DNA of 36,189 nt from contig CALGJU010000136.1 in assembly GCA_937928685.1 (NCBI GenBank), forward strand, positions 1-36,189, written 5' to 3'. A program made the translations under genes and the position numbers. Under the pieces are notes generated by a model. It was not told the DNA's origin, searched no databases, and worked only from the letters and a program-made list of their open reading frames with translations. Source of the DNA: an uncultured Granulosicoccaceae bacterium. GTDB taxonomy: Bacteria; Pseudomonadota; Gammaproteobacteria; Granulosicoccales; Granulosicoccaceae. Below are positions 1 to 9,409 of this stretch, piece after piece. Position 1 is the stretch's first letter. Each line of letters starts with the position of its first letter.

Positions 1-31
1 TGTAACACACCTGATTTTGTTCTTTACTCAC
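1..31 (-). CDS. nuoF: NADH-quinone oxidoreductase subunit F, first codons only
   Basis: Only the first ten codons lie in the window, reading V/M-S-K-E-Q-N-Q-V-C-Y. This resembles the start of NuoF proteins, where a Val-Cys-(Phe/Tyr) stretch precedes the conserved N-terminal region. The start is GTG at 31-29. A GGAG Shine-Dalgarno sequence lies about 8 bases upstream, inside the end of nuoE, and no ATG is available. NuoF is the NADH- and FMN-binding subunit of complex I. The call rests on position after nuoE plus this short similarity; the rest of the gene lies beyond base 1. Confidence 0.75.
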   Translation of the reverse strand, partial: MSKEQNQVCY

Positions 32-36
32 GAGCG

Positions 37-540
37 TTACTCCAGTGAGTCAAGAATCTTATCCACCTTTTCAGGGGTAAGACTCATGTGGTAAACGTGG
101 TCAACCTGCATCATCGGACCACCGTCACAACCTGCCAGACACTCTTCTTCAACTTTAAGAAAAATTTTGCCGTCAGGTGTACTTTCACCAATCTTGATGC
201 CGTATTTTTTTTCAACGTGATTAACAATGGTATCGCTGCCCATTAACATACAGCTGATGTTGGTGCAGATTGCTACGCAGTGACGACCGACAGGTTTGGT
301 TTCAAACATCGAGTAAAACGACGCTACCTCATATACCGCGATCTTCGACATCTCTAGCTTGTCAGCCACTGCATCCATCAATTCAACCGTCAGAAAACCT
401 TCGTTCTGGTGTTGCGCCGCTCTTAACGCCGCGAGCACTGCCGATTGCTTTTGATCTTCAGGGTAGCGCTTTAACCACTCATCAATCTCTTCGATTGAGT
501 GATTGTCCAGCTCGGTAGACTTATTTTTTTCAGCGCTCAT
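37..540 (-). CDS. nuoE: NADH-quinone oxidoreductase subunit E (2Fe-2S)
   Basis: This is the 24-kDa-type subunit of the peripheral arm of complex I, which carries the N1a 2Fe-2S cluster next to NuoF. The 167-residue protein has the expected thioredoxin-like arrangement: Cys92 and Cys97 (CTNISC) and Cys134 and Cys138 (CLAGC) are the four cluster ligands. The N-terminal helical part (residues 15-80) matches the family, and length is normal. The ATG at 540-538 overlaps the nuoD TGA as ATGA, so the two genes are probably translationally coupled. The next gene, nuoF, starts 5 bases after the stop. The identification is secure. Confidence 0.97.
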   Translation of the reverse strand: MSAEKNKSTELDNHSIEEIDEWLKRYPEDQKQSAVLAALRAAQHQNEGFLTVELMDAVADKLEMSKIAVYEVASFYSMFETKPVGRHCVAICTNISCMLMGSDTIVNHVEKKYGIKIGESTPDGKIFLKVEEECLAGCDGGPMMQVDHVYHMSLTPEKVDKILDSLE

Positions 541-1790
541 CGGTCTATCTCACCAAAGACGATGTCTTGTGTACCAATTACCGCAACCACATCAGACAGC
601 ATATGCCCGTTAACCATTTCGTTAAGCGCAGCCAGATGATAAAAGCCCGGTGCTCGAACCTTTAAGCGGTAGGGTTTATTGGCACCATCTGAAATCAGGT
701 AGCAGCCAAACTCACCTTTAGGATGTTCGATCGCTGCATAGGATTCCCCTTCCGGCAAACAAAACCCTTCCGTAAAAAGCTTAAAGTGATGAATCAGTGA
801 TTCCATATCACCTTTCATTTCTGAACGACGAGGCGGTGCAATTTTATGATCTTCAGTTAACACAGGCCCGGGATTCACCCGAAGCCAGGCTATACATTGC
901 TTGATGATTTCATTCGACTGACGCATCTCTTCCATACGAACAAGGTAACGATCGTAACTGTCACCTTCCACACCGACTGGAATATCAAACTTCATGCGAT
1001 CGTAAACTTCGTACGGTTGCTTCTTGCGAAGATCCCACTCTATACCTGAACCACGCAACATAGGACCGGTAAAGCCAAGCTGTAAAGCACGTTCAGGACT
1101 GACCACACCTATCCCTACAAGACGCTGTTTCCAGATTCGATTGTCGGTAAGGAGTGTCTCGTACTCATCAACACAGCCCGGAAATCGAGTGGTGAAGTCG
1201 TCTAAAAAGTCCAGCAACGACCCCTGCCGTGCTTCATTGAGCTTTGATGCATTATTTTTACTGCGAAAGCGTGATGCTTCGTATTGCGGCATGGTATCTG
1301 GAAGATCGCGTGCCACACCGCCCGGACGGTAGTAAGTCGCGTGTAGTCTTGCGCCGGATACCGCCTCATAACAATCCATTAAATCTTCACGCTCGCGAAA
1401 TGCATAAAGAAACATAGACATCGCGCCCACATCGAGCCCGTGAGCACCAATCCACATTAGATGGTTCAGTAAACGCGTAATTTCATCAAACATCACACGG
1501 ATGTACTGCGCCCGCTCCGGCACTTCCACACCGAGTAAATTTTCAATGGCCATGACATAGCCGTGCTCGTTACACATCATCGATACGTAATCGAGCCGAT
1601 CCATATAGCCGATGCTTTGATTATACGGCTTACTTTCAACTAACTTTTCTGTACCACGATGCAACAAGCCAACGTGCGGGTCAGCACGCTCGATGACCTC
1701 GCCATCCATCTCGAGGATTAGTCGCAATACTCCGTGTGCCGCAGGATGTTGCGGACCGAAGTTTAATGTGTAGTTTCTGATCTCAGGCAT
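537..1790 (-). CDS. nuoD: NADH-quinone oxidoreductase subunit D
   Basis: This is the 49-kDa-type subunit, which with NuoB forms the quinone-binding site of complex I. The 417-residue product opens with [20 protein letters not shown]; the GPQHPAAHG segment is the family hallmark. The frame is open 11 codons further upstream, but the ATG at 1790-1788 is preceded by GGGGGA and gives the usual N-terminus. The gene overlaps the end of nuoC by 8 bases and ends in an ATGA overlap with nuoE. It is a stand-alone NuoD; nuoC is separate, unlike the fused NuoCD of enterobacteria. Confidence 0.97.
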   Translation of the reverse strand: MPEIRNYTLNFGPQHPAAHGVLRLILEMDGEVIERADPHVGLLHRGTEKLVESKPYNQSIGYMDRLDYVSMMCNEHGYVMAIENLLGVEVPERAQYIRVMFDEITRLLNHLMWIGAHGLDVGAMSMFLYAFREREDLMDCYEAVSGARLHATYYRPGGVARDLPDTMPQYEASRFRSKNNASKLNEARQGSLLDFLDDFTTRFPGCVDEYETLLTDNRIWKQRLVGIGVVSPERALQLGFTGPMLRGSGIEWDLRKKQPYEVYDRMKFDIPVGVEGDSYDRYLVRMEEMRQSNEIIKQCIAWLRVNPGPVLTEDHKIAPPRRSEMKGDMESLIHHFKLFTEGFCLPEGESYAAIEHPKGEFGCYLISDGANKPYRLKVRAPGFYHLAALNEMVNGHMLSDVVAVIGTQDIVFGEIDR

Positions 1791-2520
1791 CTTGCTGATC
1801 CCCCGAGGTTGCGCCGCCAGCATCAGAGTCTTGATCTACAGGATCTTCTGCGCTGACACGACGTGTTGTTTTACGAATAACACGCGGCACTAACACGCGC
1901 GGCTCAATAGTCACCGGCTCGTATATCACCCGTTTTCGTTTAGGGTCGTAACGCATTTCAACGTTGCCAACCAGTGGAAAGTCTTTTCTAAACGGATGAC
2001 CGACAAAACCGTAATCTGTCAGCAAACGCCGCAGATCGGTATGTCCATCAAAGTGAATACCGAACAAATCAAACGCTTCACGCTCTGCCCACTCTGCCGA
2101 TGACCACACTGCCGTTAATGAGGGCACAACAGGAAACTCATCGTCTGCTGCATAGACCTTCAACCGTGCACGCACATTATGCTTTATAGATAACAGCTGA
2201 TAAGCCACAGCAAATCGAGGCTTGTCACTTTCAAACGCTGGAGTTTCATCCCCGAAGCTCATGCGCCCGACGGATGTGCCGCCGCTCGAGACACCGCGAC
2301 TGAAACCACTGCCACCGGTTTCCCATTCATCTTGTCCGTAAGCCAGATAGTCAATGCCACAGACATCAATCAGCTGCTCAAACGTGGTAGATGCGTTGTC
2401 GCGAAGTGCAGTGGCAACTTCAACAAGCTTGTCCGCCTCAACTTCCAGCGAGAGCTCGTCGTTATCAACGTCGACCTTCAAAACACCTGCTATTGCAGCA
2501 GCGCTTATCGCGTCGCTCAT
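1783..2520 (-). CDS. nuoC: NADH-quinone oxidoreductase subunit C
   Basis: This is the 30-kDa-type subunit of the complex I hydrophilic arm. The conserved core [10 protein letters not shown] and the segment [15 protein letters not shown] are both present. Residues around 65-100 form a Gly/Ser-rich insertion after the DEWE motif, of a kind I recall from Xanthomonas-type NuoC. The C-terminal tail is rich in Asp, Gly and Gln. I place the start at the ATG at 2520-2518 (245 residues). The frame is also open from a TTG at 2553-2551, but neither start has a convincing ribosome binding site. A 113-base gap separates it from nuoB, the largest gap within this operon. Confidence 0.94.
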   Translation of the reverse strand: MSDAISAAAIAGVLKVDVDNDELSLEVEADKLVEVATALRDNASTTFEQLIDVCGIDYLAYGQDEWETGGSGFSRGVSSGGTSVGRMSFGDETPAFESDKPRFAVAYQLLSIKHNVRARLKVYAADDEFPVVPSLTAVWSSAEWAEREAFDLFGIHFDGHTDLRRLLTDYGFVGHPFRKDFPLVGNVEMRYDPKRKRVIYEPVTIEPRVLVPRVIRKTTRRVSAEDPVDQDSDAGGATSGDQQDA

Positions 2521-2633
2521 AGCCAGTGCATTTTTTTGATATGTCTTTTTCAAGATAGTGCTTCGTTAAGACCGGTTTCGAGATTAAGCCAGGATATCGC
2601 TACATGGATAGTGTGTGATTGTACCGCACGCGA

Positions 2634-3113
2634 TCAGGCGCGCGTGATGACATTCGGTCGGCGAATTTTATTTTGCAGTTGAATTATGCCGTACAACAGT
2701 GCCTCCGCTGTTGGCGGACAACCCGGAACATAGACATCCACCGGCACAATTCGGTCACAGCCTCGCACCACCGCATAACTGTAATGATAGTAACCGCCAC
2801 CGTTAGCGCAGGATCCCATTGAGATCACCCACTTTGGCTCAGGCATTTGATCGTAGACTTTCCTTAGCGCCGGCGCCATTTTATTGACCAGCGTACCCGC
2901 CACAATCATTACATCTGATTGACGAGGACTGGGGCGAAATACAATACCAAAGCGATCAAGATCGTAGCGCGCCGCCCCCGCGTGCATCATTTCAACCGCA
3001 CAGCACGCCAGACCAAAGGTCATTGGCCACATTGAACCGGTGCGTGCCCAGTTAACCAGCTTATCAGTGGAGGTAGTGATGAAGCCTTTGTCTAGAACTG
3101 CTTCTATTCCCAT
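2634..3113 (-). CDS. nuoB: NADH-quinone oxidoreductase subunit B
   Basis: This PSST-type subunit carries the terminal 4Fe-4S cluster N2, which hands electrons to quinone. Ligands are visible: the adjacent Cys37-Cys38 (LACCAVEMM), Cys102 (GSCANGG) and Cys132 (VPGCPPT). The [15 protein letters not shown] segment is also typical. The start is taken at the ATG at 3113-3111, giving 159 residues beginning MGIEAVL, rather than the in-frame GTG at 3134. An AAGGGTG sequence lies upstream. The gene overlaps the 3' end of nuoA by 10 bases. Confidence 0.97.
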   Translation of the reverse strand: MGIEAVLDKGFITTSTDKLVNWARTGSMWPMTFGLACCAVEMMHAGAARYDLDRFGIVFRPSPRQSDVMIVAGTLVNKMAPALRKVYDQMPEPKWVISMGSCANGGGYYHYSYAVVRGCDRIVPVDVYVPGCPPTAEALLYGIIQLQNKIRRPNVITRA

Positions 3114-3460
3114 TCCAGTGCACCCTTCTTCCACTCGTAGATAAAGCCGATCAACAGTATGCCCAAAAATATGCCCATCGCGACAAATGCCTCAATACCA
3201 ATGGTGTCCAGCACCACCGCCCACGGAAACAAGAAGGCAATTTCGAGATCAAAAATAATGAAAAGTATGGCCACCAGGTAGTAGCGCACATCAAATTTCA
3301 TACGTGAATCTTCAAATGCCTCAAACCCACACTCATAGGGCGAGTTTTTTTCGGTATTGGGCTCGGTCGGACCGACCAGTGTGCCCACCAACAGCATCAC
3401 TGCCCCGAAAACGAGAGCGATGAGGATAAACAATAAAACTGGGAAATAATTGGCTAGCAT
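3104..3460 (-). CDS. nuoA: NADH-quinone oxidoreductase subunit A
   Basis: This small membrane subunit is encoded first in the nuo operon. The 118-residue protein has three hydrophobic helices (about residues 5-28, 62-82 and 88-110). It carries the signature PYECGFEAF followed by [19 protein letters not shown], which is strongly conserved in NuoA/ND3. The ATG at 3460-3458 is the natural start. The gene lies 55 bases downstream of a tRNA-Leu gene that reads in the same direction. The tRNA may therefore be processed from a transcript that continues into nuo. Confidence 0.97.
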   Translation of the reverse strand: MLANYFPVLLFILIALVFGAVMLLVGTLVGPTEPNTEKNSPYECGFEAFEDSRMKFDVRYYLVAILFIIFDLEIAFLFPWAVVLDTIGIEAFVAMGIFLGILLIGFIYEWKKGALEWE

Positions 3461-3515
3461 CTTTGTACCGAGGGCGATTAAACAGAGCGTATTTCTACGC
3501 TCTTCTATACGAGAT

Positions 3516-3600
3516 TGGTGCCGACGCCCGGACTCGAACCGGGACGACTTGCGCCACTACCCCCTCAAGATAGCGTGTCTACCAATTCCACCACGTCGGC
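3516..3600 (-). tRNA. tRNA-Leu (anticodon GAG)
   Basis: Read on the minus strand, this 85-base stretch folds as a class II tRNA with a long variable arm. The acceptor stem is GCCGACG paired with CGTCGGC, followed by A and an encoded CCA. The D-arm contains GGTAGACACGC and the T-arm GGTTCGAGTCC. The anticodon stem CTATC/GGTAG (one G-U pair) closes the loop TTGAGGG, so the anticodon is GAG, which reads CUC and CUU leucine codons. A tRNA-Leu(GAG) beside secG is common in gammaproteobacteria. Confidence 0.96.
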
Positions 3601-3675
3601 AAGTAAAACTCTTCTTATTTTAAACCACATTGCACAATGCGGAGTAACTTTTTGACCTTTTGTTTTCAGATGGCC

Positions 3676-4092
3676 CTATTCGGTCTTTGGAGCAGCAGGG
3701 ACATCGGTATCTGTTGAAGTGTCAGCATTGGGTACTGCCGGTACATCCAGGTCACCGCTGGAGGGTACTGCTGGCTCTTCAGTAGTGGGTACGTCAATCT
3801 GTTGAATTGCCGGCGCGTCTACGCCATCGATGACACTGCCGATACCGGAAGACCCGGTGCGCTGCGCGGCGAGGAAGAACAGCAACATACTGGTACAGAA
3901 AAAAGCCAATGCAAATAGCGTCGTCATGCGAGTCAGGAAGGAACCGGACCCTTTGGACCCGAACACTGTCGAAGAGGCCCCGCTGCCAAATGCCGCACCG
4001 GCCTCAGCCCCCTTACCGTGCTGAATGAGCACCAGGCCAATGACCCCGATGGCCAGAAAAACATGTATGACTAGAGCAACTGTTTGCAGCAT
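3676..4092 (-). CDS. secG: Sec translocase subunit SecG
   Basis: SecG is the small, non-essential subunit of the SecYEG protein-export channel in the inner membrane. The 138-residue product has two transmembrane helices (about residues 4-24 and 55-75). Between them is the conserved cytoplasmic loop with HGKGAEAGAAFGSGASSTVFG. The C-terminal 50 residues form a low-complexity Pro/Val/Asp/Thr tail, typical of longer SecG proteins. It follows tpiA by 26 bases in the same direction and precedes tRNA-Leu, a widely conserved order. Confidence 0.95.
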   Translation of the reverse strand: MLQTVALVIHVFLAIGVIGLVLIQHGKGAEAGAAFGSGASSTVFGSKGSGSFLTRMTTLFALAFFCTSMLLFFLAAQRTGSSGIGSVIDGVDAPAIQQIDVPTTEEPAVPSSGDLDVPAVPNADTSTDTDVPAAPKTE

Positions 4093-4118
4093 GAGAAAAT
4101 TTGATCCGTCTTAACGAA

Positions 4119-4874
4119 TTAAGCCTGAGCCACTGCCGCTTGGCAGACAGCAAGAAAATCGGCACTTTTTAATGCGGCGCCGCCGATGAGTCCGCCATCA
4201 ATATCCGGATTGCCAAACAGTTCTTGAGCATTTCCAGCATTGACACTGCCGCCATATAAAATTCGTAGCTGCGCAGCAACCTGTTGATCTTGCGCTGCCA
4301 CAAACTCGCGAATGTGCGCATGAACTTCCTGCGCTTGTTCAGGACTCGCTGTTACGCCAGTACCGATCGCCCAAACAGGTTCATAAGCCACAACCGCACC
4401 TTCAAAAGCCTGTTTACCGCAGAGATCAAACACTGCCTGTAACTGAGCATCTACCACCGACATTGTATTGCCAGCCTCACGATCTTCAAGTGTCTCACCG
4501 ACACAAAAGATTGATGTCAGACCTGCAGATTTTACTGCGTGATGGCGAGCGGCACATGATTGGTTATCGTCACCGAAAAGACTGCGTCGCTCCGAATGAC
4601 CAATAATCACATACTCGCATCCGAATTCAGCCAGCATGGTGGACGACACTTCACCGGTATACGCACCTGCTTCATGAGCACAGGCGTTTTGCGCACCGAG
4701 CTTCACATCAGTGCCCTTGAGCACTCCGGCCACTTCAGCAATGTGCAGACTGACTGGGCACACAATCACGTCAACACCGGACACAGGCGTTGCAGCCACC
4801 TCTCGCGCTAACGAGTTGGCACTCTCTCTGGAGCCATTAAGCTTCCAGTTACCGGCAACCATTGGGGTACGCAT
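4119..4874 (-). CDS. tpiA: Triosephosphate isomerase
   Basis: This cytoplasmic enzyme interconverts dihydroxyacetone phosphate and glyceraldehyde 3-phosphate in glycolysis and gluconeogenesis. The 251-residue product shows all catalytic residues: Asn9 and Lys11 (GNWKLNG), His93 (IIGHSERR) and Glu165 (AYEPVWAIGTG). The phosphate-binding loops (RILYGGSVN and the GGLIGGAAL region) are also present. I take the ATG at 4874-4872 as start; a TTG two codons upstream is also in frame. Spacing to secG is 26 bases, so the two are probably co-transcribed. Confidence 0.97.
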   Translation of the reverse strand: MRTPMVAGNWKLNGSRESANSLAREVAATPVSGVDVIVCPVSLHIAEVAGVLKGTDVKLGAQNACAHEAGAYTGEVSSTMLAEFGCEYVIIGHSERRSLFGDDNQSCAARHHAVKSAGLTSIFCVGETLEDREAGNTMSVVDAQLQAVFDLCGKQAFEGAVVAYEPVWAIGTGVTASPEQAQEVHAHIREFVAAQDQQVAAQLRILYGGSVNAGNAQELFGNPDIDGGLIGGAALKSADFLAVCQAAVAQA

Positions 4875-4907
4875 GATCAAAGTGTCTCAAGCTTCAAGAA
4901 ATTAGGA

Positions 4908-4938
4908 ATTATAGCGTGCGATGGCAAAAACCACGCAA
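4908..4938 (-). promoter_or_regulatory. Possible promoter for tpiA-secG
   Basis: On the minus strand a perfect TATAAT occupies 4913-4908, 33 bases before the tpiA start. The best upstream partner is TTGCGT at 4938-4933, with a long 19-base spacer. The -10 element is good but the -35 is weak, so this is only a candidate. Confidence 0.3.
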
Positions 4939-4990
4939 CGAAGCCGCGCAAGAGTAACGCGCGATCTGTCAAAAAGCAATTCGGTAATTC

Positions 4991-5080
4991 GCTACAACAC
5001 ATTGTAGCCGCTCGCACGCTGATTGCGTGCTTTTTGTTAACCGATGACTGCATCGACAGCCCGGACAAAAAAACCGGGCT
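4991..5080. other. Hairpin-rich spacer between glmM and tpiA
   Basis: The 221-base gap 4875-5095 holds no convincing gene but three perfect inverted repeats. These are GCTACAA/TTGTAGC (4991-4997 and 5002-5008), GCACGC/GCGTGC (5014-5019 and 5025-5030) and AGCCCGG/CCGGGCT (5058-5064 and 5074-5080). The middle one is followed on the plus strand by five Ts, as in a terminator, yet no plus-strand gene precedes it. The third has a run of Ts in its loop when read on the minus strand. They may form the 3' end of the glmM transcript or block antisense transcription; this is inference. Confidence 0.45.
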
Positions 5081-5095
5081 AAACGGCACTGATCG

Positions 5096-6433
5096 TTAGC
5101 CCATCACCTTGCCAACCGCCTCAGCCACACGATGACAGATTTTCTCCACATCGTTGGCCACTCTGCCCTCTACCATGACTCGCACGACAGGCTCTGTTCC
5201 GGATGGACGCAACAGCACTCGACCTGAATCACCCAGTTCTGCCTCAGCATCGGCCACGGCCTTTTGCACTTCAGGGTTATCATTCAACGCTTCACGATGG
5301 CTCAACGGTACATTGACAAGCACCTGCGGATAACGCGTCATGCCTGCTCGCAGATTGGCCAGAGGCTCTCCGGATTCACGCACGTAGGCAAGTATTTGCA
5401 GCGCAGCTACAATTCCGTCACCAGTGGTGGTGCGATCAAGACAAATAATATGCCCTGAAGACTCACCACCCAGCATCCAGTCACGCTCGCGGAGCTGCTC
5501 AAGCACATAGCGATCCCCAACTTTCGCGCGCACAAACTCAACACCAAGCTCACGCAAGCCATGCTCAAGCCCCAGGTTACTCATCAGTGTGCCAGACACA
5601 CCGGGCACTTTTTCACCGCTATCAAGACGCGCTTTAACCAACACGTATAGCAATTCGTCACCGTCAACAATTTCACCGCGGTGATCAACCATAATCAGCC
5701 GATCCGCATCACCATCCAGCGCCACACCAATGTCAGCGCGCTCCATCAATACATGGGCACGCAATAAATCAGGTGACGTTGCACCACAATCACGATTAAT
5801 ATTTAAACCGTCCGGGTCGGCACCGATAGAAACCACCTCTGCACCCAGCTCTTCAAATACGCCTTTGGCAATGTGGTAAGCCGCCCCATTGGCCGAATCA
5901 ACAACAATTTTCATGTTGTCCAGTCGCAGCCCGGTGGGAAAAGTACTTTTACAGAATTCTATGTAGCGCCCCGGCGCATCATCAATTCGATGTGCCCGCC
6001 CAAGATCTGCGGAATCCACAGTTTCCATGTCGTGAGCCATCATGTCTTCAATTGCCTGTTCGGTCTCATCAGGCAATTTGGTACCTTCGGCTGAAAAGAA
6101 TTTCACACCGTTATCGTAATAAGGATTGTGAGAGGCACTGATAACAATGCCAGCGGCAGCGCGAAATGTACGGGTCAGGTACGCTACCGCGGGCGTAGGC
6201 ATGGGCCCAAGGAGCCGCAAATTGATTCCGGCAGAGGAAAGCCCCGCCTCAAGCGCAGACTCAAAAAGGTAGCCGGATACGCGTGTATCTTTACCAATGA
6301 GCACATCGCGATTACCTTCTTTCGCCAGGACCTTACCTGCAGCCCAGCCGAGCTTCATCACAGTGGCGGCTGTCATCGGCTCTACACCTACACGGCCACG
6401 CATACCATCTGTACCGAAATACTTTCTCGCCAT
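5096..6433 (-). CDS. glmM: Phosphoglucosamine mutase
   Basis: GlmM converts glucosamine 6-phosphate to glucosamine 1-phosphate, a cytoplasmic step towards UDP-GlcNAc for peptidoglycan and lipopolysaccharide. The 445-residue product has the N-terminal [11 protein letters not shown] motif and the phospho-serine loop ISASHNP (Ser101). It also has the metal-binding loop DGDADR, the sugar-binding GESSGH and the C-terminal phosphate site RPSGTEP. There are two adjacent ATGs (6436 and 6433); the second gives the usual MARKYFG start and the same length as E. coli GlmM. A short AGG lies just upstream. The usual upstream neighbour folP is absent; ftsH lies directly upstream. Confidence 0.97.
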   Translation of the reverse strand: MARKYFGTDGMRGRVGVEPMTAATVMKLGWAAGKVLAKEGNRDVLIGKDTRVSGYLFESALEAGLSSAGINLRLLGPMPTPAVAYLTRTFRAAAGIVISASHNPYYDNGVKFFSAEGTKLPDETEQAIEDMMAHDMETVDSADLGRAHRIDDAPGRYIEFCKSTFPTGLRLDNMKIVVDSANGAAYHIAKGVFEELGAEVVSIGADPDGLNINRDCGATSPDLLRAHVLMERADIGVALDGDADRLIMVDHRGEIVDGDELLYVLVKARLDSGEKVPGVSGTLMSNLGLEHGLRELGVEFVRAKVGDRYVLEQLRERDWMLGGESSGHIICLDRTTTGDGIVAALQILAYVRESGEPLANLRAGMTRYPQVLVNVPLSHREALNDNPEVQKAVADAEAELGDSGRVLLRPSGTEPVVRVMVEGRVANDVEKICHRVAEAVGKVMG

Positions 6434-6573
6434 CATTAACGCCTGTTTTGTCTGTTTCTTTTGGGGATACAAAACACCCCGCAATAATTGTGCAGAGTGA
6501 ACTACACCATTAAATCAATATTCCAGATGGACATTTCAACCATCGCCAAGCACGCAATTATAGATCACATAAC

Positions 6574-6601
6574 AAAAAAGGCCGCGATACTCGCGGCCTT
6601 T
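6574..6601 (-). terminator. Rho-independent terminator of ftsH
   Basis: Read on the minus strand, GGCCGCGA, a three-base loop GTA and TCGCGGCC are followed by six Ts. The 8-bp GC-rich stem and T-run lie about 40 bases after the ftsH stop codon. This separates ftsH from glmM transcription. A TATAAT sequence just beyond it (6562-6557, minus strand) could start the glmM transcript, but I see no good -35 partner. Confidence 0.88.
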
Positions 6602-6641
6602 GAACTCACCTACTTACGCCCTGACCAACAAGGCGCGACAA

Positions 6642-8597
6642 TCAGCTTGCCGGATCAGGGTCTGGAACAGACGGTGGCGGCGTGCTGTCACCTGTGATTG
6701 TGGAATCAGGCTCTTCTACCGGCACTGCAGGACCGCTTTGTGGCCCACCGCCACCTTTGCTGTCATCAGTCCAACCTGAAGGCGGATCGGGAACTCGACC
6801 CTCCATGATTGAATCAATCTGCGATACATCAATGGTTTCATACTTCATTAACGCGTCTGCCATCAGGTGCAGCTTGTCCATATTGGTACGCAGAATGTCT
6901 TCTGCCCGCTGATAGTTGCGGTCGATGATCATGCGCACCTCGGAATCTATCGACTCTCTGGTGGTGCCTGAAATCTGCTTTGGCTGCGTGGTGCCGCGAC
7001 CAAGAAACACTTCACCCTCTTCTTCGCTGTACGCCAAGGGCCCAAGATTATCTGACAAACCCCATTTTGTGACCATGTTGCGCGCTAGTTCTGTGGCACG
7101 CTCAATATCGCTGGAAGCACCGGTTGTGACTTTATCTTCACCGAAAATAATTTCTTCCGCCACTCGCCCACCATAAAGCGATGAAATCTGGCTTTCTAAA
7201 CCCAGCTTGCTATTGCTGTAACGGTCTTGCGTTGGCAGAAACATCGTCACACCCAATGCCCGGCCGCGCGGGATAATTGTCACTTTGTACACGGGATCGT
7301 GATCTGGAACCAGGCGACCGACAATCGCATGGCCTGCCTCATGGAACGCCGTGAGCTTTTTCTCATCTTCGCTCATGACCATGGACTTTCTTTCAGCACC
7401 CATCAGGATCTTGTCTTTTGCCCGTTCAAATTCGGACATCTGGACCACTTTCTGGTCTTGCCTTGCAGCAAACAACGCCGCTTCATTCACCAGGTTGGCC
7501 AAATCTGCACCTGAAAAACCAGGCGTGCCACGGGCAATCAAATCGGGACGAACATCATCATCAAGCGGCACCTTGCTCATGTGAACGCGCAATATTTGCT
7601 CACGACCACGAACATCCGGCAATGGCACCACCACCTGGCGGTCGAAACGACCCGGTCGTAATAGTGCCGGATCAAGCACGTCAGGTCGGTTCGTTGCAGC
7701 AATAACAATAACGCCTTCGTTGCCTTCAAAACCGTCCATCTCTACCAGCAATTGATTCAGCGTCTGCTCGCGCTCATCGTGCCCGCCACCAAGACCGGCA
7801 CCACGATGCCGACCGACTGCGTCAATCTCATCAATGAAGATGATGCAAGGCGCATGTTTTTTGGCCTGTTCGAACATATCGCGAACACGCGACGCACCGA
7901 CACCAACAAACATTTCTACGAAATCAGAACCGGATATAGTGAAAAACGGCACTTTCGCTTCACCGGCAATAGCCTTGGCGAGCAAAGTCTTACCGGTACC
8001 AGGAGAGCCGACCAGCAAAACACCACGTGGAATTTTTCCACCCAGCTTCTGAAATTTACCCGGATCTCGAAGAAACTCGACCAGCTCTTCTACTTCTTCT
8101 TTGGCCTCTTCCACACCTGCCACATCAGCAAATGTCACTTTGACCTGATCTTCCCCCATGAGGCGCGCTTTGCTTTTACCGAAGGACATTGCCCCTCGAC
8201 CACCGCCACCGCCCTGCATCTGGCGCATGAAATAAATCCAGATGCCAATAAACAGCAGAAACGGGAAGGTATTCAGCAGCAGCTGCACCAGAAAATTCGT
8301 ATCTTCCGGAGGCTCAGCCTTGATCTCAACGTTCGAGTCAAGCAGATCGCCGATCAGCGCACGGTTATCAGTTTCAGGACTATAGGTACTGAAAACAGCA
8401 CCATCAGATCGCTCACCGCGAATTTCCCGCCCCGAAATCGTTGCGGACTTGACGCTGCCAGAGCGTACCTGGCTGATAAACTCAGAATAACTGAGCTGAT
8501 TGGGAGTAGGCCCCTGCGTTCCGATGTTGTTGAAAACAAACATCAAGATGACAGCAATTATCACCCACAGCAGCACGTTTTTTATAAGATCGTTCAA
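6642..8597 (-). CDS. ftsH: ATP-dependent zinc metalloprotease FtsH
   Basis: FtsH is the membrane-anchored AAA+ protease that degrades misfolded membrane proteins and regulators such as LpxC and sigma-32 in enterobacteria. The 651-residue protein has two membrane helices (about 5-23 and 103-123), Walker A GSPGTGKT (197-204), Walker B IIFIDEID (252-259) and the second region of homology with the RPGRFDR arginine finger. The zinc motif HEAGH is at 419-423. The C-terminus is Pro/Ser/Asp-rich. The Walker A has Ser where many homologues have Pro. The start is TTG at 8597-8595, supported by GAGG 8 bases upstream and by the family-like [11 protein letters not shown]. HflK and HflC, its membrane partners, are encoded at 16.6-18.6 kb. 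Confidence 0.97.
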   Translation of the reverse strand: MNDLIKNVLLWVIIAVILMFVFNNIGTQGPTPNQLSYSEFISQVRSGSVKSATISGREIRGERSDGAVFSTYSPETDNRALIGDLLDSNVEIKAEPPEDTNFLVQLLLNTFPFLLFIGIWIYFMRQMQGGGGGRGAMSFGKSKARLMGEDQVKVTFADVAGVEEAKEEVEELVEFLRDPGKFQKLGGKIPRGVLLVGSPGTGKTLLAKAIAGEAKVPFFTISGSDFVEMFVGVGASRVRDMFEQAKKHAPCIIFIDEIDAVGRHRGAGLGGGHDEREQTLNQLLVEMDGFEGNEGVIVIAATNRPDVLDPALLRPGRFDRQVVVPLPDVRGREQILRVHMSKVPLDDDVRPDLIARGTPGFSGADLANLVNEAALFAARQDQKVVQMSEFERAKDKILMGAERKSMVMSEDEKKLTAFHEAGHAIVGRLVPDHDPVYKVTIIPRGRALGVTMFLPTQDRYSNSKLGLESQISSLYGGRVAEEIIFGEDKVTTGASSDIERATELARNMVTKWGLSDNLGPLAYSEEEGEVFLGRGTTQPKQISGTTRESIDSEVRMIIDRNYQRAEDILRTNMDKLHLMADALMKYETIDVSQIDSIMEGRVPDPPSGWTDDSKGGGGPQSGPAVPVEEPDSTITGDSTPPPSVPDPDPAS

Positions 8598-8682
8598 ATG
8601 AAACGCCTCGTTTTTACACTACACACGCCAATGTGCGCAGTAATTAATAGCTTGCGAATTGAGTAGTATAACTCATCACAAG

Positions 8683-9300
8683 CTACTTTCTGTTTTTAGC
8701 CAAAATGTAGACTTCTCTACTGCGCGACCGCGAGGCCTCGGGCTTTCTGGTTTTTACATCGGTAAAAAGTGCGCGAACATCGCGCATTAACTCTTCGAAC
8801 CCTGAACCATGGAATGTTTTCACCAGCATACAACCTCCTGGTGCCAACAACTCATTACACATATCCAGTGCCAATTCTGCGAGATACATGGCTCGCGGCT
8901 GATCCACCGCGGGCTGTCCTGAAAAATTGGGGGCCATATCTGATAAAACAAGGTCTGCCGGCTTTCCATTTAGCACCTGGCGAATCTGCTCCAGCGTTTC
9001 GAGCTCGGTGAAATCCCCCTGAATGATCGTGGCATCCGTCACGTAATCCATTGCTAGTATATCGACTGCCACGAGCGAGCCTTTTGCCGACAGCTTCTCA
9101 GCCAGGTACTGTGTCCACCCGCCAGGAGCGGCACCAAGTTCCACAATAGACATATTCGGCCTGATGAGCTTGTCACGCTTATCTATTTCGGCCAATTTGT
9201 AGACTGCCCGCGAACGGTACGAATCTAGGCGCGATTTGCGCACAAAGTCGTCTTTGTGGTGCTCGTTTAACCACCGCTGGCTGCTTTTACTGCGACTCAC
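8683..9300 (-). CDS. rlmE: 23S rRNA (uridine-2'-O-)-methyltransferase
   Basis: RlmE (FtsJ/RrmJ) 2'-O-methylates U2552 in the ribosomal A-loop using SAM. The 205-residue product begins with SRSKSSQRWLNEH. It has the SAM-binding loop VELGAAPGGWTQ and the conserved VLSDMAPNFSG; the K-D-K-E tetrad region and VKTFHGSG are also visible. I choose the GTG at 9300-9298, with GGA about 8 bases upstream. The frame stays open further upstream, but that extension would run into the divergent yhbY gene and lacks family similarity. Co-directional ftsH starts 85 bases downstream, the usual rlmE-ftsH pair. Confidence 0.95.
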   Translation of the reverse strand: MSRSKSSQRWLNEHHKDDFVRKSRLDSYRSRAVYKLAEIDKRDKLIRPNMSIVELGAAPGGWTQYLAEKLSAKGSLVAVDILAMDYVTDATIIQGDFTELETLEQIRQVLNGKPADLVLSDMAPNFSGQPAVDQPRAMYLAELALDMCNELLAPGGCMLVKTFHGSGFEELMRDVRALFTDVKTRKPEASRSRSREVYILAKNRK

Positions 9301-9409
9301 TTGAAGGATCCATGTAAACTCTGCCCCGCAATAGGACCGACAAATTAGTCGTCGCCCCACCACCCTTGTCTTGCCGCCTGGCGAACCACCGAACCCCTGA
9401 ACAACCCCA

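Noticed and set aside
4877-5089. 70-codon minus-strand frame between glmM and tpiA
   Set aside because: It coincides with the hairpin-rich spacer and the probable tpiA promoter and has no recognisable features.
7752-8666. Long open frame of 304 codons on the plus strand opposite ftsH
   Set aside because: It lies wholly antisense to a strongly conserved gene, lacks a ribosome binding site and has a protein composition typical of shadow frames.
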